NCBI GenBank assembly: GCA_016929775.1
Contig: JAFGIE010000058.1
Span: 1-12,968, forward strand
Direction: 5' to 3'
Origin: Anaerolineae bacterium
GTDB lineage: Bacteria > Chloroflexota > Anaerolineae > JAFGEY01
Length of the DNA stretch: 12,968 bases
The translations under genes were made by a program, and so were the position numbers. Under the pieces are notes generated by a model. It was not told where the DNA came from. It saw only the letters and a program-made list of their open reading frames with translations, and did not search any database. How positions within the stretch are numbered: position 1 is the stretch's first letter; each line of letters begins with the position of its first letter. Below, piece after piece: positions 1 to 7,373 of the stretch.

Positions 1-8
1 CGGGGAGC

Positions 9-41
9 TCGAGGGGCACCCCCTCGAAAGGATCCCTTTTT
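9..41 (+). terminator. Terminator-like hairpin of an upstream unit
   Basis: An 8-bp perfect stem (9-16 with 20-27, loop CAC) is followed at 37-41 by five T residues. A small second hairpin (AAAGG/CCTTT, 27-31 with 35-39) lies between them and directly abuts the T run. It probably ends transcription from a gene to the left of the window. The T run is 9 nt beyond the main stem, so this is not a textbook terminator. Confidence 0.5.
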
Positions 42-53
42 CCCCGCCCCCGC

Positions 54-80
54 GGATAGCGCCCGATTGCTGCGCTATCC
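54..80. promoter_or_regulatory. Perfect 9-bp inverted repeat upstream of the kinase operon
   Basis: GGATAGCGC (54-62) and GCGCTATCC (72-80) are perfect inverted repeats separated by 9 nt. The element lies between the upstream terminator-like hairpin and the TATAAT box at 118-123, so about 40 bp before the -10. It could be an operator for a dimeric regulator or a DNA hairpin. Nothing in the sequence distinguishes these options. Confidence 0.4.
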
Positions 81-117
81 CAAGGGACCGGCAAGTGGCG
101 ACCATGGCAAATTGTAG

Positions 118-123
118 TATAAT
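118..123 (+). promoter_or_regulatory. Consensus -10 box of the six-gene operon
   Basis: TATAAT is a perfect sigma-70-type -10 hexamer in otherwise GC-rich DNA, which makes a chance match unlikely. No good -35 is visible at 16-19 bp spacing (the region reads AAGTGGCG), and there is no TGn extended -10, so an activator may be needed. Transcription would start near 130, giving a leader of roughly 57 nt before the GTG at 187. Confidence 0.55.
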
Positions 124-186
124 CGGGACAGTCGGGCGCGCCCGCCCCTCCAGTGCAGGAGCGGGCCACGCAACTACGGAGGACGC

Positions 187-1896
187 GTGAACATCCTCAA
201 CCTGCAGATCGGCAGACAGATCCGAGAACTCAACCGCCTGCGCCACATCTCCGAGATCCTGGTGCGCAACGGGTTGGGCATGCTGCTCGATCAGACCGAG
301 CTTGGACGGTTCCTGCCGCGTGGACTGCGGCGTCGCGCCGAGCGCCTCGACGCACGCGTGGAACGGATGTCCATGCCCGAACGCGTCCGGCACACCCTCG
401 AGGACCTCGGGCCGACCTATATCAAGCTCGGTCAGCTCCTGAGCGGGCGCGGGGACCTCCTGCCTGCCGGCTATGTCGAGGAACTCGCCAAGCTGCTCGA
501 CGCTGCGCCCCCTTTTCCCTACGAGGACGCAGTTGACGTGATTCAGTCTGAGCTCGGGCGACCGCCGGACGAGATCTTTGACCTTTTCGATCCCACGCCT
601 ATCGCCGCCGCCTCGATCGGGCAGGTACACCGCGCGATCCTGCCCGACGGCACCCGTGTGGTCGTCAAGGTCCAGCGTCCGGGCATCGAGCAGGTCGTCC
701 GCTCGGATCTCGACCTCTTGACGCGCCAGGCCCAGTTCCTGGAGCGGCGATCCGAGGTGGTGCGCAACTATAACCTGGTCGAGAACATCGAAGAGCTGGG
801 CTACGCCCTCCGCAACGAGATGGACTATACGACGGAGGCGCAGAACATCGATCGCTTCTACCACGCCTACGCCCAGGACGCCAACCTCCGCATCCCCAAG
901 GTGCTCTGGGAGTACACCACGCGGCGCGTGATCGTCATGGAAGAGATCGACGGCATCCCTCTCACACAGCTCGATCGCCTGCGAGCGGAGGGCTATGACC
1001 TGCGCGCCATCGCCGAGATCGGGATCCAGTTCTACCTGCGCCAGGTCTTTGAGGATGGATGCTTCCACGCCGACCCTCATCCCGCCAACATCATGGCGTG
1101 CGGCAACCGGATCGCGCTGCTCGACTTTGGCATGGTCGGGTTCCTCACACCGCGCATGCGCGAAGACCTGGGCGACATGCTCGTCGCCGTGATCACGCAG
1201 AACACCGAGCAGCTGGTGACCGTCATGGTCCGCATGGGCATCATCACCCGCGCCACCAACATCCGCGAACTGGAACGCGACCTAAACCGCATGTTGGTCC
1301 GCTACTTGGGGCTCCCGCTGCAGCAGATGGACGCCACCGAGATCATGGGCCAAGTCCTGTCGATCTCGTTCATGCACCACATCCGCCTTCCCTCCGACTT
1401 TGCGATGTTGATCCGGACCATGATCATCCTCAACAGCCTGGGCAACCGGCTCAACCCAGACTTTCAGCTGATCCCGGCCCTACAACCCTATGTCCGCCGC
1501 CTCGTGCAGGACAAGCTCAGCATCCGCCGGATTGGCAACAGCGCCCTGCGCTCGTTCACGTCGCTCAACACCCTGATCCAGCGCTTTCCCAACCGCTTGG
1601 ACGAGCTGTGGGACCAGCTCGACGAGGGCAACCTCACCGTCGGCGTCAGCATCCGCGACCTGCGGACCATCATCCGGCGCGTCGACCGGATCGCCAACCG
1701 GCTCTCCTTTGCCCTGGTGGTCGCCGCCCTGATCATCGGCTCCGCCCTGATCCTGATGGGCGGGTCTGAGATCCAGGCCCTGTTCCAGATCCCAGGCCTA
1801 GACGTCGCCATCCCAGTGGCACAGGTCAGCTTTGTGCTTGCCGGTCTGACCGGCGCCTGGCTGCTGTGGTCGATCATCCGTACGAGGGGCATGTGA
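187..1896 (+). CDS. ABC1 / UbiB (AarF) family atypical kinase-like membrane protein
   Basis: This 569-residue member of the ABC1/ADCK/UbiB family belongs to the atypical protein-kinase-like fold linked to ubiquinone and other isoprenoid-lipid metabolism. The family hallmarks are visible in order: the KxGQ motif (K80-LGQ), the Ala-rich nucleotide loop AAAS (140-143) leading into IGQVH, the VVVKVQRPG lysine (K161), the catalytic-loop-like HADPHPAN (294-301) and the metal-binding DFG (D313). Two hydrophobic C-terminal segments (about 508-526 and 547-564) should anchor it in the membrane. The start is a GTG preceded by GGAGGA (178-183) at an unusually short 3-nt spacing. It is first in an apparent six-gene operon, and its stop overlaps the next gene's start. 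Members of this family in bacteria with menaquinone or no quinone have unclear roles, so the substrate is unknown here. Confidence 0.93.
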   Translation: MNILNLQIGRQIRELNRLRHISEILVRNGLGMLLDQTELGRFLPRGLRRRAERLDARVERMSMPERVRHTLEDLGPTYIKLGQLLSGRGDLLPAGYVEELAKLLDAAPPFPYEDAVDVIQSELGRPPDEIFDLFDPTPIAAASIGQVHRAILPDGTRVVVKVQRPGIEQVVRSDLDLLTRQAQFLERRSEVVRNYNLVENIEELGYALRNEMDYTTEAQNIDRFYHAYAQDANLRIPKVLWEYTTRRVIVMEEIDGIPLTQLDRLRAEGYDLRAIAEIGIQFYLRQVFEDGCFHADPHPANIMACGNRIALLDFGMVGFLTPRMREDLGDMLVAVITQNTEQLVTVMVRMGIITRATNIRELERDLNRMLVRYLGLPLQQMDATEIMGQVLSISFMHHIRLPSDFAMLIRTMIILNSLGNRLNPDFQLIPALQPYVRRLVQDKLSIRRIGNSALRSFTSLNTLIQRFPNRLDELWDQLDEGNLTVGVSIRDLRTIIRRVDRIANRLSFALVVAALIIGSALILMGGSEIQALFQIPGLDVAIPVAQVSFVLAGLTGAWLLWSIIRTRGM

Positions 1897-3188
1897 GCGG
1901 ACGACGGGCCCGCCGCCTGCGGCACACCGCCGCGCTGATCGCACTCATGGTCGCCCTCGCCCCCACCGGGTGCCAGCTGCGCTCCGAGCCAGAGACCATC
2001 ACCCGTCTTACGTGGTGGGTCACGTACGCCGAGGACAGCGAGGCCTACGCCGCGCTGGAGGCGATTGCCCAAGGCTATGCGGCGTCCAGGGAGAACGTCG
2101 AGGTCGAGCTGGTCGCCGTGCCGTGGGAGAGCGTCGCGCCGCGCTTGGTCGGTACGAGCCAGCTTGCACTCGCTCAGGAGGCGAACGAGGGACCCGACCT
2201 ATGGGGACCTGTCCCATGCCAGTGGGCCGGGGCCTACGCGCGCGATAGCCAGTCGTTGCCCCTGGCGACCGAACAGATCGAGGGCACGTGGCTCTATGCC
2301 GACGTGGCGCTGGAGGCCTGCCAGGTCGAGGGGCAGTTGTATGGCCTCCCGGTGCTGATGGATGCGCTCGCCCTGATCTACAACCCCTCCCTGGCGCCCG
2401 ACCCGCCGAGCACCTTTTCCGAGCTGATCGCGCTCGGCGAGACGCTGGGCAAGGGCGATCCGCAGCGCTGGGCACTCGCCCTGCCGCTGCTCAGCGAGTA
2501 CCACATCTACCCCTTCCTCGACGGCTACGACGGCTTTCTCTTGCGCTGTGAGGGCGGCGCCTGCGACGCCGCCGAGATCGGCCTGAACAGCGAAGGGGCG
2601 GTGCGCGGCATCCAGTTCCTGTCCGACCTGTATGTCCGGCACGGGCTCTTTCCCGAGGACATGGCGGACCGGGCAGTGATGCACGAGCGCGCGCTGTCGC
2701 TCTTCCTTGACGGCGATGCGGCGACCATGATCGAAGGTGCGTGGGTGCTGCCCCAGCTCGAGGACGCCGGGATCGACTACCGCGTCGCGCCGCTCCCGGC
2801 TCTGCCCGAGACCGAGGACGCGCCGCGCTCGCTGACCACCGCGCAGGCGCTCTATCTCAGCGCGGCGTCGGTCGAGCAGGAGCAAACCCTCGACCTCGTG
2901 GCGTACGTGGCGGGCAAGGAACGCCTCGCCGCCCTGCAGCAGGCGTTGGGCACCCTGCCCGTGCGGCGCGACGTACTCACCGAGCCTGCTCTGCGCGGGA
3001 ACGCCGTCGTCAGCACGTGGTACGGGATCGCCAACCGCGGCGTTCCTCTGCCCAACATGCCCGAACTCGACCTGATGTGGTACCCGTGGAGCCTCGCCCT
3101 CGAAGAGGCGATCCCGGGCCTGACGCCGCCCCAGGATGCGCTCGACACGGCGGTCGGACAGATCCGCACGTATCTGGGGGCCGAATAG
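1893..3188 (+). CDS. Lipoprotein extracellular solute-binding protein (sugar ABC transporter type, family 1)
   Basis: The 431-residue product resembles the MalE-like periplasmic binding proteins of ABC sugar importers. It has an Arg-rich N-terminus, a hydrophobic segment (about 12-23) and a lipobox-like APTGC with the lipid-anchor cysteine at residue 27. Pro at -3 is unusual for a lipobox. The mature part begins ITRLTWWVTY and carries binding-protein landmarks such as EGPDLWGP, GQLYGLPVLMDALALIYN and the late GAWVLPQL segment. I chose GTG 1893, which overlaps the preceding stop as GTGA and has GAGGGG at 1884-1889. An in-frame GTG at 1866 would put nine extra residues before the signal. No permease or ATPase gene lies nearby, so it is an orphan binding protein that either uses a remote transporter or has a sensory or scavenging role. 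The ligand cannot be read from the sequence. Confidence 0.87.
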   Translation: MSGRRARRLRHTAALIALMVALAPTGCQLRSEPETITRLTWWVTYAEDSEAYAALEAIAQGYAASRENVEVELVAVPWESVAPRLVGTSQLALAQEANEGPDLWGPVPCQWAGAYARDSQSLPLATEQIEGTWLYADVALEACQVEGQLYGLPVLMDALALIYNPSLAPDPPSTFSELIALGETLGKGDPQRWALALPLLSEYHIYPFLDGYDGFLLRCEGGACDAAEIGLNSEGAVRGIQFLSDLYVRHGLFPEDMADRAVMHERALSLFLDGDAATMIEGAWVLPQLEDAGIDYRVAPLPALPETEDAPRSLTTAQALYLSAASVEQEQTLDLVAYVAGKERLAALQQALGTLPVRRDVLTEPALRGNAVVSTWYGIANRGVPLPNMPELDLMWYPWSLALEEAIPGLTPPQDALDTAVGQIRTYLGAE

Positions 3189-3212
3189 ACAACCCAACAG
3201 AAGGAGTAACCC

Positions 3213-3716
3213 GTGGACAAGAGACTCGACATCATCTACGCGCGGCGCAGTATCCGCCGCTACACCCAGCAGCCGCTCAGCGAGGACGACCTGACCAGCT
3301 TGCTCGAGGCGGGCATGGCGGCGCCCTCGGCGAGCAACCGCAAGCCGTGGCACTTTGTCGTCGTCACAGATGCAGGCACGCTGCAAGCCCTGGCGGACCG
3401 GCACCCCTACGCCAAGATGCTGCCCGGCGCCGGAGCGGCGATCGCCGTGTGCGGCGACCCGTCGATCTCGTCCTGGTGGGTGCAGGACTGCAGCGCCGCC
3501 ACCGAGAACATCCTGGTCGCCGCCGCTGCCCTGGGCCTGGGGTCGGTGTGGTTGGGATGTCACCCCGTCGCCGAGCGGGAAGCCGCCGTACGCGAGGTGC
3601 TCGGCATCCCCGACACGATCGGCGTGCTCAACCTGATCTCAGTCGGGTACCCCGACGAAGCAAAGGAAGCACGCACGCAGTACGACCCAGCGCGCGTGCA
3701 CGTGGCATCCTGGTAG
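3213..3716 (+). CDS. Nitroreductase family FMN oxidoreductase
   Basis: This 167-residue protein is a small member of the nitroreductase superfamily: flavin enzymes that reduce nitro groups, quinones, enones or flavins with NAD(P)H, usually as homodimers. Support comes from the N-terminal FMN-binding signature around ARRSIRRY (about 10-17), the APSASNRKPWHFVVV segment that follows, and the late AAALGLGSVWLG helix-loop typical of the fold. The GTG start has AAGGAG at 3201-3206 with 6-nt spacing, and the gene begins 24 nt after the binding-protein stop. The length fits the compact Chloroflexota/Firmicutes type. It has no extra domains suggestive of the RiPP azoline dehydrogenases. The physiological substrate is unknown. 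Confidence 0.92.
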   Translation: MDKRLDIIYARRSIRRYTQQPLSEDDLTSLLEAGMAAPSASNRKPWHFVVVTDAGTLQALADRHPYAKMLPGAGAAIAVCGDPSISSWWVQDCSAATENILVAAAALGLGSVWLGCHPVAEREAAVREVLGIPDTIGVLNLISVGYPDEAKEARTQYDPARVHVASW

Positions 3717-3756
3717 CCACGCTGCGGACTGCCAGAACCGAAAAAGGAGGGACGAT

Positions 3757-5127
3757 ATGCAGGACAAGATCGAGGCTGCGCTCCGGGCGAGCAAGGCCGA
3801 CTATACCGAGATCCGGCTTGAAGAAAGCGAGTCGACGACCGTCGCCTACCGCGGCAAGGACCTGGAAACGGCCCAAGCCGTGATCGACGCGGGCGGCATC
3901 GTGCGCAGTCTGTGCCGCGATGGCGGGTGGGGCGTCGTCACCTTTAACAACCGCGATGACCTCCTGGAGAAGGTCGAGCAGGCCTACCAGTGCGCGCGCG
4001 TGGCAGAGAACGAGGAACGGATCGAGCTGGCTTCCATCCCGATCTGCCAGGACCAGATCACGGTCGACCTCCCCGACGACTATCGCGGCGTGCCGATGGC
4101 CGAAAAGGTGTCCTTGACCGGGGGCTACAACCAGATCCTGCTTGCGGCGGGCGACCAGATCATCGACACCCAGTGCATCTACCGCGACACGTTCAGCCAC
4201 GTCACCTTTGCCAGCAGCGAGGGGGCCTACATCGAGGAAGACCGGCCCATGATCACCCTCTACACGGTCGCCATCGCGCGCGACGGCGACAACGTGCAAA
4301 CGGCAAGCGAGAGCCGGTCGGGTCAGCGCGGGTTCGGGTTCGTCCAGGGCTGCGAGGCCCTGCCCCAGGCGGCTGCGCAGCGCGCCCTCGACCTACTGCG
4401 AGCCGAGAGCGTCGCCGGCGGGGAGTATCCCGTGGTCCTCAATCCCAACCTGGCGGGCGTGTTCATGCACGAAGCCTTCGGTCACCTCTCCGAGTCAGAC
4501 TTTGTGTACGAGAACCCGCAGGCCCAAGAGATGATGGTCCTCGGGCGGCGCTTCGGACGCGAGATCCTGACCGTGTTTGACGACGGCTCGCTGCCCGGAC
4601 TGCGCGGCACCCACAAGTACGACGACGAGGGCACCCCGACCGGACGCGCCGACCTGATCCGCAACGGCGTCCTGGTCGGGCGCCTCCACTCGCGCGAGAC
4701 CGCTGCCAAGATGGGTGAACAGCCTACCGGGAGCGCGCGCGCGATCGGGTACCGTCACCCGCCGATCGTACGCATGACCAACACCGCGATCGAGGGAGGA
4801 AAGACCTCTTTCGCGGACATGATCGCCCCGATCAAGCTCGGCGTGTACGCCTGCAACATGTACGGCGGTGAGACAGCCCTGGAGAACTTTTCGTTCAGCT
4901 CGGCCTATGCCTACATGATCCGCGACGGCGCGATCGCCGAAATGGTCAAGGACGTGATCCTGGCGGGCAACCTGTTCACCACGCTGATGAATATCGACGC
5001 GATCGGCGACGACTTTGCCTGGTCTGACTCGGGCGGTGGGTGCGGCAAGGGGGGACAGGGCGGACTGCCCGTCACCTTTGGTGCGCCGCACATCCGCATC
5101 CAGGACGTCCTGATCGGCGGCAAGTGA
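3757..5127 (+). CDS. tldD: TldD metalloprotease subunit (peptidase U62/M103 family)
   Basis: This 456-residue protein is the catalytic TldD subunit of the TldD/TldE zinc protease. In Escherichia coli the complex trims peptides such as the microcin B17 leader and degrades unfolded CcdA. The zinc motif HExxxH is intact as HEAFGH (H238, E239, H243), followed by LSESD. The C-terminal GGGCGKGGQ supplies C429, matching the cysteine that serves as third zinc ligand in this family. The region GTHKYDDEGTPTGRADLIRNG is the conserved stretch that precedes the active-site Arg/Thr-rich loop. The ATG start has a strong AAGGAGG at 3744-3750, 6 nt upstream. It lies 40 nt after the nitroreductase gene and 15 nt before its partner tldE, as expected for co-expressed subunits. 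No peptide-precursor gene is visible nearby, so the substrate is unknown. Confidence 0.95.
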   Translation: MQDKIEAALRASKADYTEIRLEESESTTVAYRGKDLETAQAVIDAGGIVRSLCRDGGWGVVTFNNRDDLLEKVEQAYQCARVAENEERIELASIPICQDQITVDLPDDYRGVPMAEKVSLTGGYNQILLAAGDQIIDTQCIYRDTFSHVTFASSEGAYIEEDRPMITLYTVAIARDGDNVQTASESRSGQRGFGFVQGCEALPQAAAQRALDLLRAESVAGGEYPVVLNPNLAGVFMHEAFGHLSESDFVYENPQAQEMMVLGRRFGREILTVFDDGSLPGLRGTHKYDDEGTPTGRADLIRNGVLVGRLHSRETAAKMGEQPTGSARAIGYRHPPIVRMTNTAIEGGKTSFADMIAPIKLGVYACNMYGGETALENFSFSSAYAYMIRDGAIAEMVKDVILAGNLFTTLMNIDAIGDDFAWSDSGGGCGKGGQGGLPVTFGAPHIRIQDVLIGGK

Positions 5128-5142
5128 GCGAAGGAGAGAACC

Positions 5143-6441
5143 GTGGACCTGCTATCCGAACTGCGTACACACGCCACCCAGGCTGAAGTCCTGGAAGTCC
5201 AGAGCGAGTCGACCGAGGTCCGCTTCGAGGCCAACCGTCTCAAGTCGACCCAGGTGGAAGGCACCCAGGGCATCGCCGCGCGCGTCGTGCTCGACGGGCG
5301 GCTCGGCTTTGCCGCCTCCAGCGACATGTCTGCCCTCGACAGGCTCGTGACCAATGTCCTCGAATCTGCCGCCTACGGCGAGCGGCTGCCGATCGCCTTT
5401 CCCGGGCCCCAGCCCGCGCCCGAGGTCGCGACCTACGATCCGGCGATCCCCGACCTGCCGATCCAGCGCTTGGTCGAGATCGGGCAGGAGGCGATCGACT
5501 ACCTGCTCCAGATCGAGCCCGATGCCCGCGTGAGCGTCAACATCGAGCGCGGGGTGCAGCACGTGCGCATCCGCAACGACGCCGGCGCCGACGTCTCGTT
5601 CGAGCGCTCTCCCCTCTCGATGTCGGTGGAGGTCGATCGGGTCAAGGGCGACGACGTGTTGATCGTGTTCACGATCGAGGGCACCACCGCCTGGCAGGAG
5701 GACACGATGGCCCCCGTGCGGCGCCTGGGAGAGCGCCTCGAGCGCGCCAAGCGCAGCGCCAAGATCGCCTCGGGGCGCATGCCGGTCCTCTTTGCCCCAG
5801 GCGGTGCGCTGACGCTCGCCCTCCCCCTCTCGATGGGCGTCAACGGCAAGAACGTCTACACCGGCACCTCGCCGATCCGCGACAAGGTCGGGCAGGCGCT
5901 GTTTGACCCCAAGCTGACGCTGGTGGACGACGCGACGATCGATCACAAGTTCGCCAGCGCCGCCTACGACGACGAGGGCGTCGCCCATCGCCGCACCGTG
6001 CTGGTCGAGGAGGGCGTGCTCAAGGGCTTCCTCTACGACCTCAAGACCGCTGCCCAGTCAGGCGTGGACTCGACGGGCAACGGGTCGCGCTCCCTGTTCG
6101 GCGTGCCGCGGGTGTCGCCGACCAACCTGATCCTCCAGCCCGGCGACACGCCGCTCGCCGAGATGATCGCCGGGATCGACCACGGGCTCCTGGTCGAGGA
6201 CGTCCTCGGCCTCGGGCAGGGCAACGTGCTCTCGGGCGCGTTCTCCAACCCCCTCGCCCTCGCTTTTCTGATCGAGCATGGCGAGATCGTGGGCCGCGTG
6301 AAGGACGTGTCGATCGCCGGGAACATCTACGACGTGCTCACCGAGATCGCCGCGATCAGCCAGGAGAGCGAGTGGGTCTACTATAGCGTGTGCCTGCCCT
6401 ACCTGCTCCTGCCTGACATGAACGTGGTCGCCAAGGCGTAG
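5143..6441 (+). CDS. tldE: TldE (PmbA) subunit of the TldD/TldE protease
   Basis: The 432-residue product is the TldE/PmbA-type partner of TldD. It shares the overall fold: an N-terminal domain with VRFEANRLKS, then a C-terminal half with SLFGVPRVSPTNLILQPGD and the terminal LSGAFSNPLALAFLIEHGEIVGRVKDVSIAGNIYD pattern. It lacks HExxxH, as expected for the non-catalytic subunit that shapes the substrate channel. The GTG start has AAGGAG at 5131-5136 with 6-nt spacing, 15 nt after tldD stops. The SDR gene begins 8 nt downstream, so translation is probably coupled through the group. The length is close to that of known PmbA proteins (about 450), and I see no frameshift. Confidence 0.94.
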   Translation: MDLLSELRTHATQAEVLEVQSESTEVRFEANRLKSTQVEGTQGIAARVVLDGRLGFAASSDMSALDRLVTNVLESAAYGERLPIAFPGPQPAPEVATYDPAIPDLPIQRLVEIGQEAIDYLLQIEPDARVSVNIERGVQHVRIRNDAGADVSFERSPLSMSVEVDRVKGDDVLIVFTIEGTTAWQEDTMAPVRRLGERLERAKRSAKIASGRMPVLFAPGGALTLALPLSMGVNGKNVYTGTSPIRDKVGQALFDPKLTLVDDATIDHKFASAAYDDEGVAHRRTVLVEEGVLKGFLYDLKTAAQSGVDSTGNGSRSLFGVPRVSPTNLILQPGDTPLAEMIAGIDHGLLVEDVLGLGQGNVLSGAFSNPLALAFLIEHGEIVGRVKDVSIAGNIYDVLTEIAAISQESEWVYYSVCLPYLLLPDMNVVAKA

Positions 6442-6449
6442 GGGGCGCC

Positions 6450-7169
6450 ATGCTCGAAGGGCAGGTGATCGTCGTCACCGGGGCGAGCCAAGGAATCGGG
6501 CGGAGCATCGCCCAAGCCTGCGCCCGCGCCGGGGCACAGGTAGTCGGCGCCGCACGGAGCGCCGCGCGCCTGCAAGCGCTGGCAGACGAGATCCGGTCGA
6601 CCGGCGGCGACGCGATCGCCGCGCCCACCGACGTGACCGACGAGGCGCAGGTGGCGCGCCTCGTCGCCGCCACGCTCGACCGCTATGGACGCGTGACCGG
6701 CTTGGTCAACAGCGCCGGGGTCTCGCCGCTCTCCCCGATCGACGAGACCTCGCTCGCGGTGTGGCAGCACACGCTCGACGTGAACGTCACCGGCACCTTT
6801 CTCTGCTGCCGCGCCGTGTGGCGCCCCATGGCGGACGCAGGCGGGGGGAGCATCCTCAACATCTCGTCGGGGGCGGGCAAGCGCGCGCACGCCGGGTGGG
6901 TGGCCTACTGCGCCTCCAAGTGGGCGGTCATGGGCCTCACCGAATCGCTGGCGCTGGAGGGCTACCCGCTCGGAATCCGGGTCAACGCTCTCTGCCCGGG
7001 CCCGACCGCCACCCCCATGCGCCGCGACAACTTTCCGGACGAGGACCAGGACCCGCTGCTGATGCCCGAAGAGGTCGCCCAGGCGGCGCTGTTCTTCTTC
7101 TCAGAGGGCGCACAGTACGTGCGCAACGCGGCGCTCGACGTGCGCAAGCGCCCGCGGGGGTGGCACTAG
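6450..7169 (+). CDS. SDR family NAD(P)-dependent oxidoreductase
   Basis: This 239-residue classical short-chain dehydrogenase/reductase has the cofactor glycine motif TGASQGIG (residues 10-17), an NNAG-type motif as NSAG (87-90), the catalytic serine S140 in ISSGAG, and YCASK with Y153 and K157. A Rossmann enzyme that oxidises or reduces an alcohol/ketone pair is therefore well supported. The Ala/Arg after the second beta strand (GAARSAARL) suggests NADP(H), which is an inference only. The start is ATG with AGGGGGC immediately upstream, 8 nt after tldE. It differs from most relatives at the C-terminus, where the usual DGG ending is replaced by LDVRKRPRGWH. It is the last gene of the operon, and the 7241-7270 hairpin follows. 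The substrate cannot be deduced. Confidence 0.92.
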   Translation: MLEGQVIVVTGASQGIGRSIAQACARAGAQVVGAARSAARLQALADEIRSTGGDAIAAPTDVTDEAQVARLVAATLDRYGRVTGLVNSAGVSPLSPIDETSLAVWQHTLDVNVTGTFLCCRAVWRPMADAGGGSILNISSGAGKRAHAGWVAYCASKWAVMGLTESLALEGYPLGIRVNALCPGPTATPMRRDNFPDEDQDPLLMPEEVAQAALFFFSEGAQYVRNAALDVRKRPRGWH

Positions 7170-7204
7170 GGCCCGATCCTTGGGGTCCAGGGTCGCAGCT
7201 CCCA

Positions 7205-7220
7205 CCCCAGTACACTGGGG
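7205..7220. repeat. Short inverted repeat downstream of the SDR gene
   Basis: CCCCAGT (7205-7211) and ACTGGGG (7214-7220) are separated by only AC, making an almost continuous palindrome. It lies in the 204-bp gap between convergent genes (7170-7373), just before the larger hairpin at 7241-7270. The rest of that gap shows no convincing ORF or other signal. It may assist termination, or it may be a protein site, since a 2-nt loop is too tight for the full stem. Confidence 0.35.
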
Positions 7221-7240
7221 CAGCGCCCCGAGAGGGGGAA

Positions 7241-7270
7241 TGCGAGGGGGCCTCAGTAGGCTCCCTCGCA
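7241..7270. terminator. Strong hairpin between convergent genes, probable bidirectional terminator
   Basis: A 13-bp stem (7241-7253 with 7258-7270) closed by the tetraloop CAGT contains one G-T wobble and no true mismatch. It sits 71 nt after the SDR stop and 103 nt from the stop of the convergent sugar kinase, so it can serve both. No T run follows on either strand, so it could act by stalling, by Rho, or by protecting 3' ends. Confidence 0.6.
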
Positions 7271-7373
7271 CAGATCACCATCCTCGGCTGCCACCTGCAG
7301 CGCGGGTCGCACTGAGCACGTGAGACGCAGGCCCAGGACGGCGCGCGGATGTGCGCACCGAGACTGCGTGCCG

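Noticed and set aside
2199..3563. Long minus-strand open frame opposite the binding-protein and nitroreductase genes
   Set aside because: It is a shadow produced by high-GC codon bias. The plus-strand genes have clear family motifs and ribosome-binding sites, while the reverse frame has neither.
2741..3883. Plus-strand 380-codon frame overlapping three recognised genes
   Set aside because: The translation is Arg/Pro/Ala-rich low-complexity sequence and runs across the binding protein, the nitroreductase and the tldD start in another frame.
3213..6441. Nitroreductase next to TldD/TldE as a RiPP (thiazole/oxazole peptide) cluster
   Set aside because: There is no YcaO cyclodehydratase, no E1-like protein and no plausible precursor peptide, and the nitroreductase is the compact general type. 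A shared operon alone does not support a RiPP pathway.
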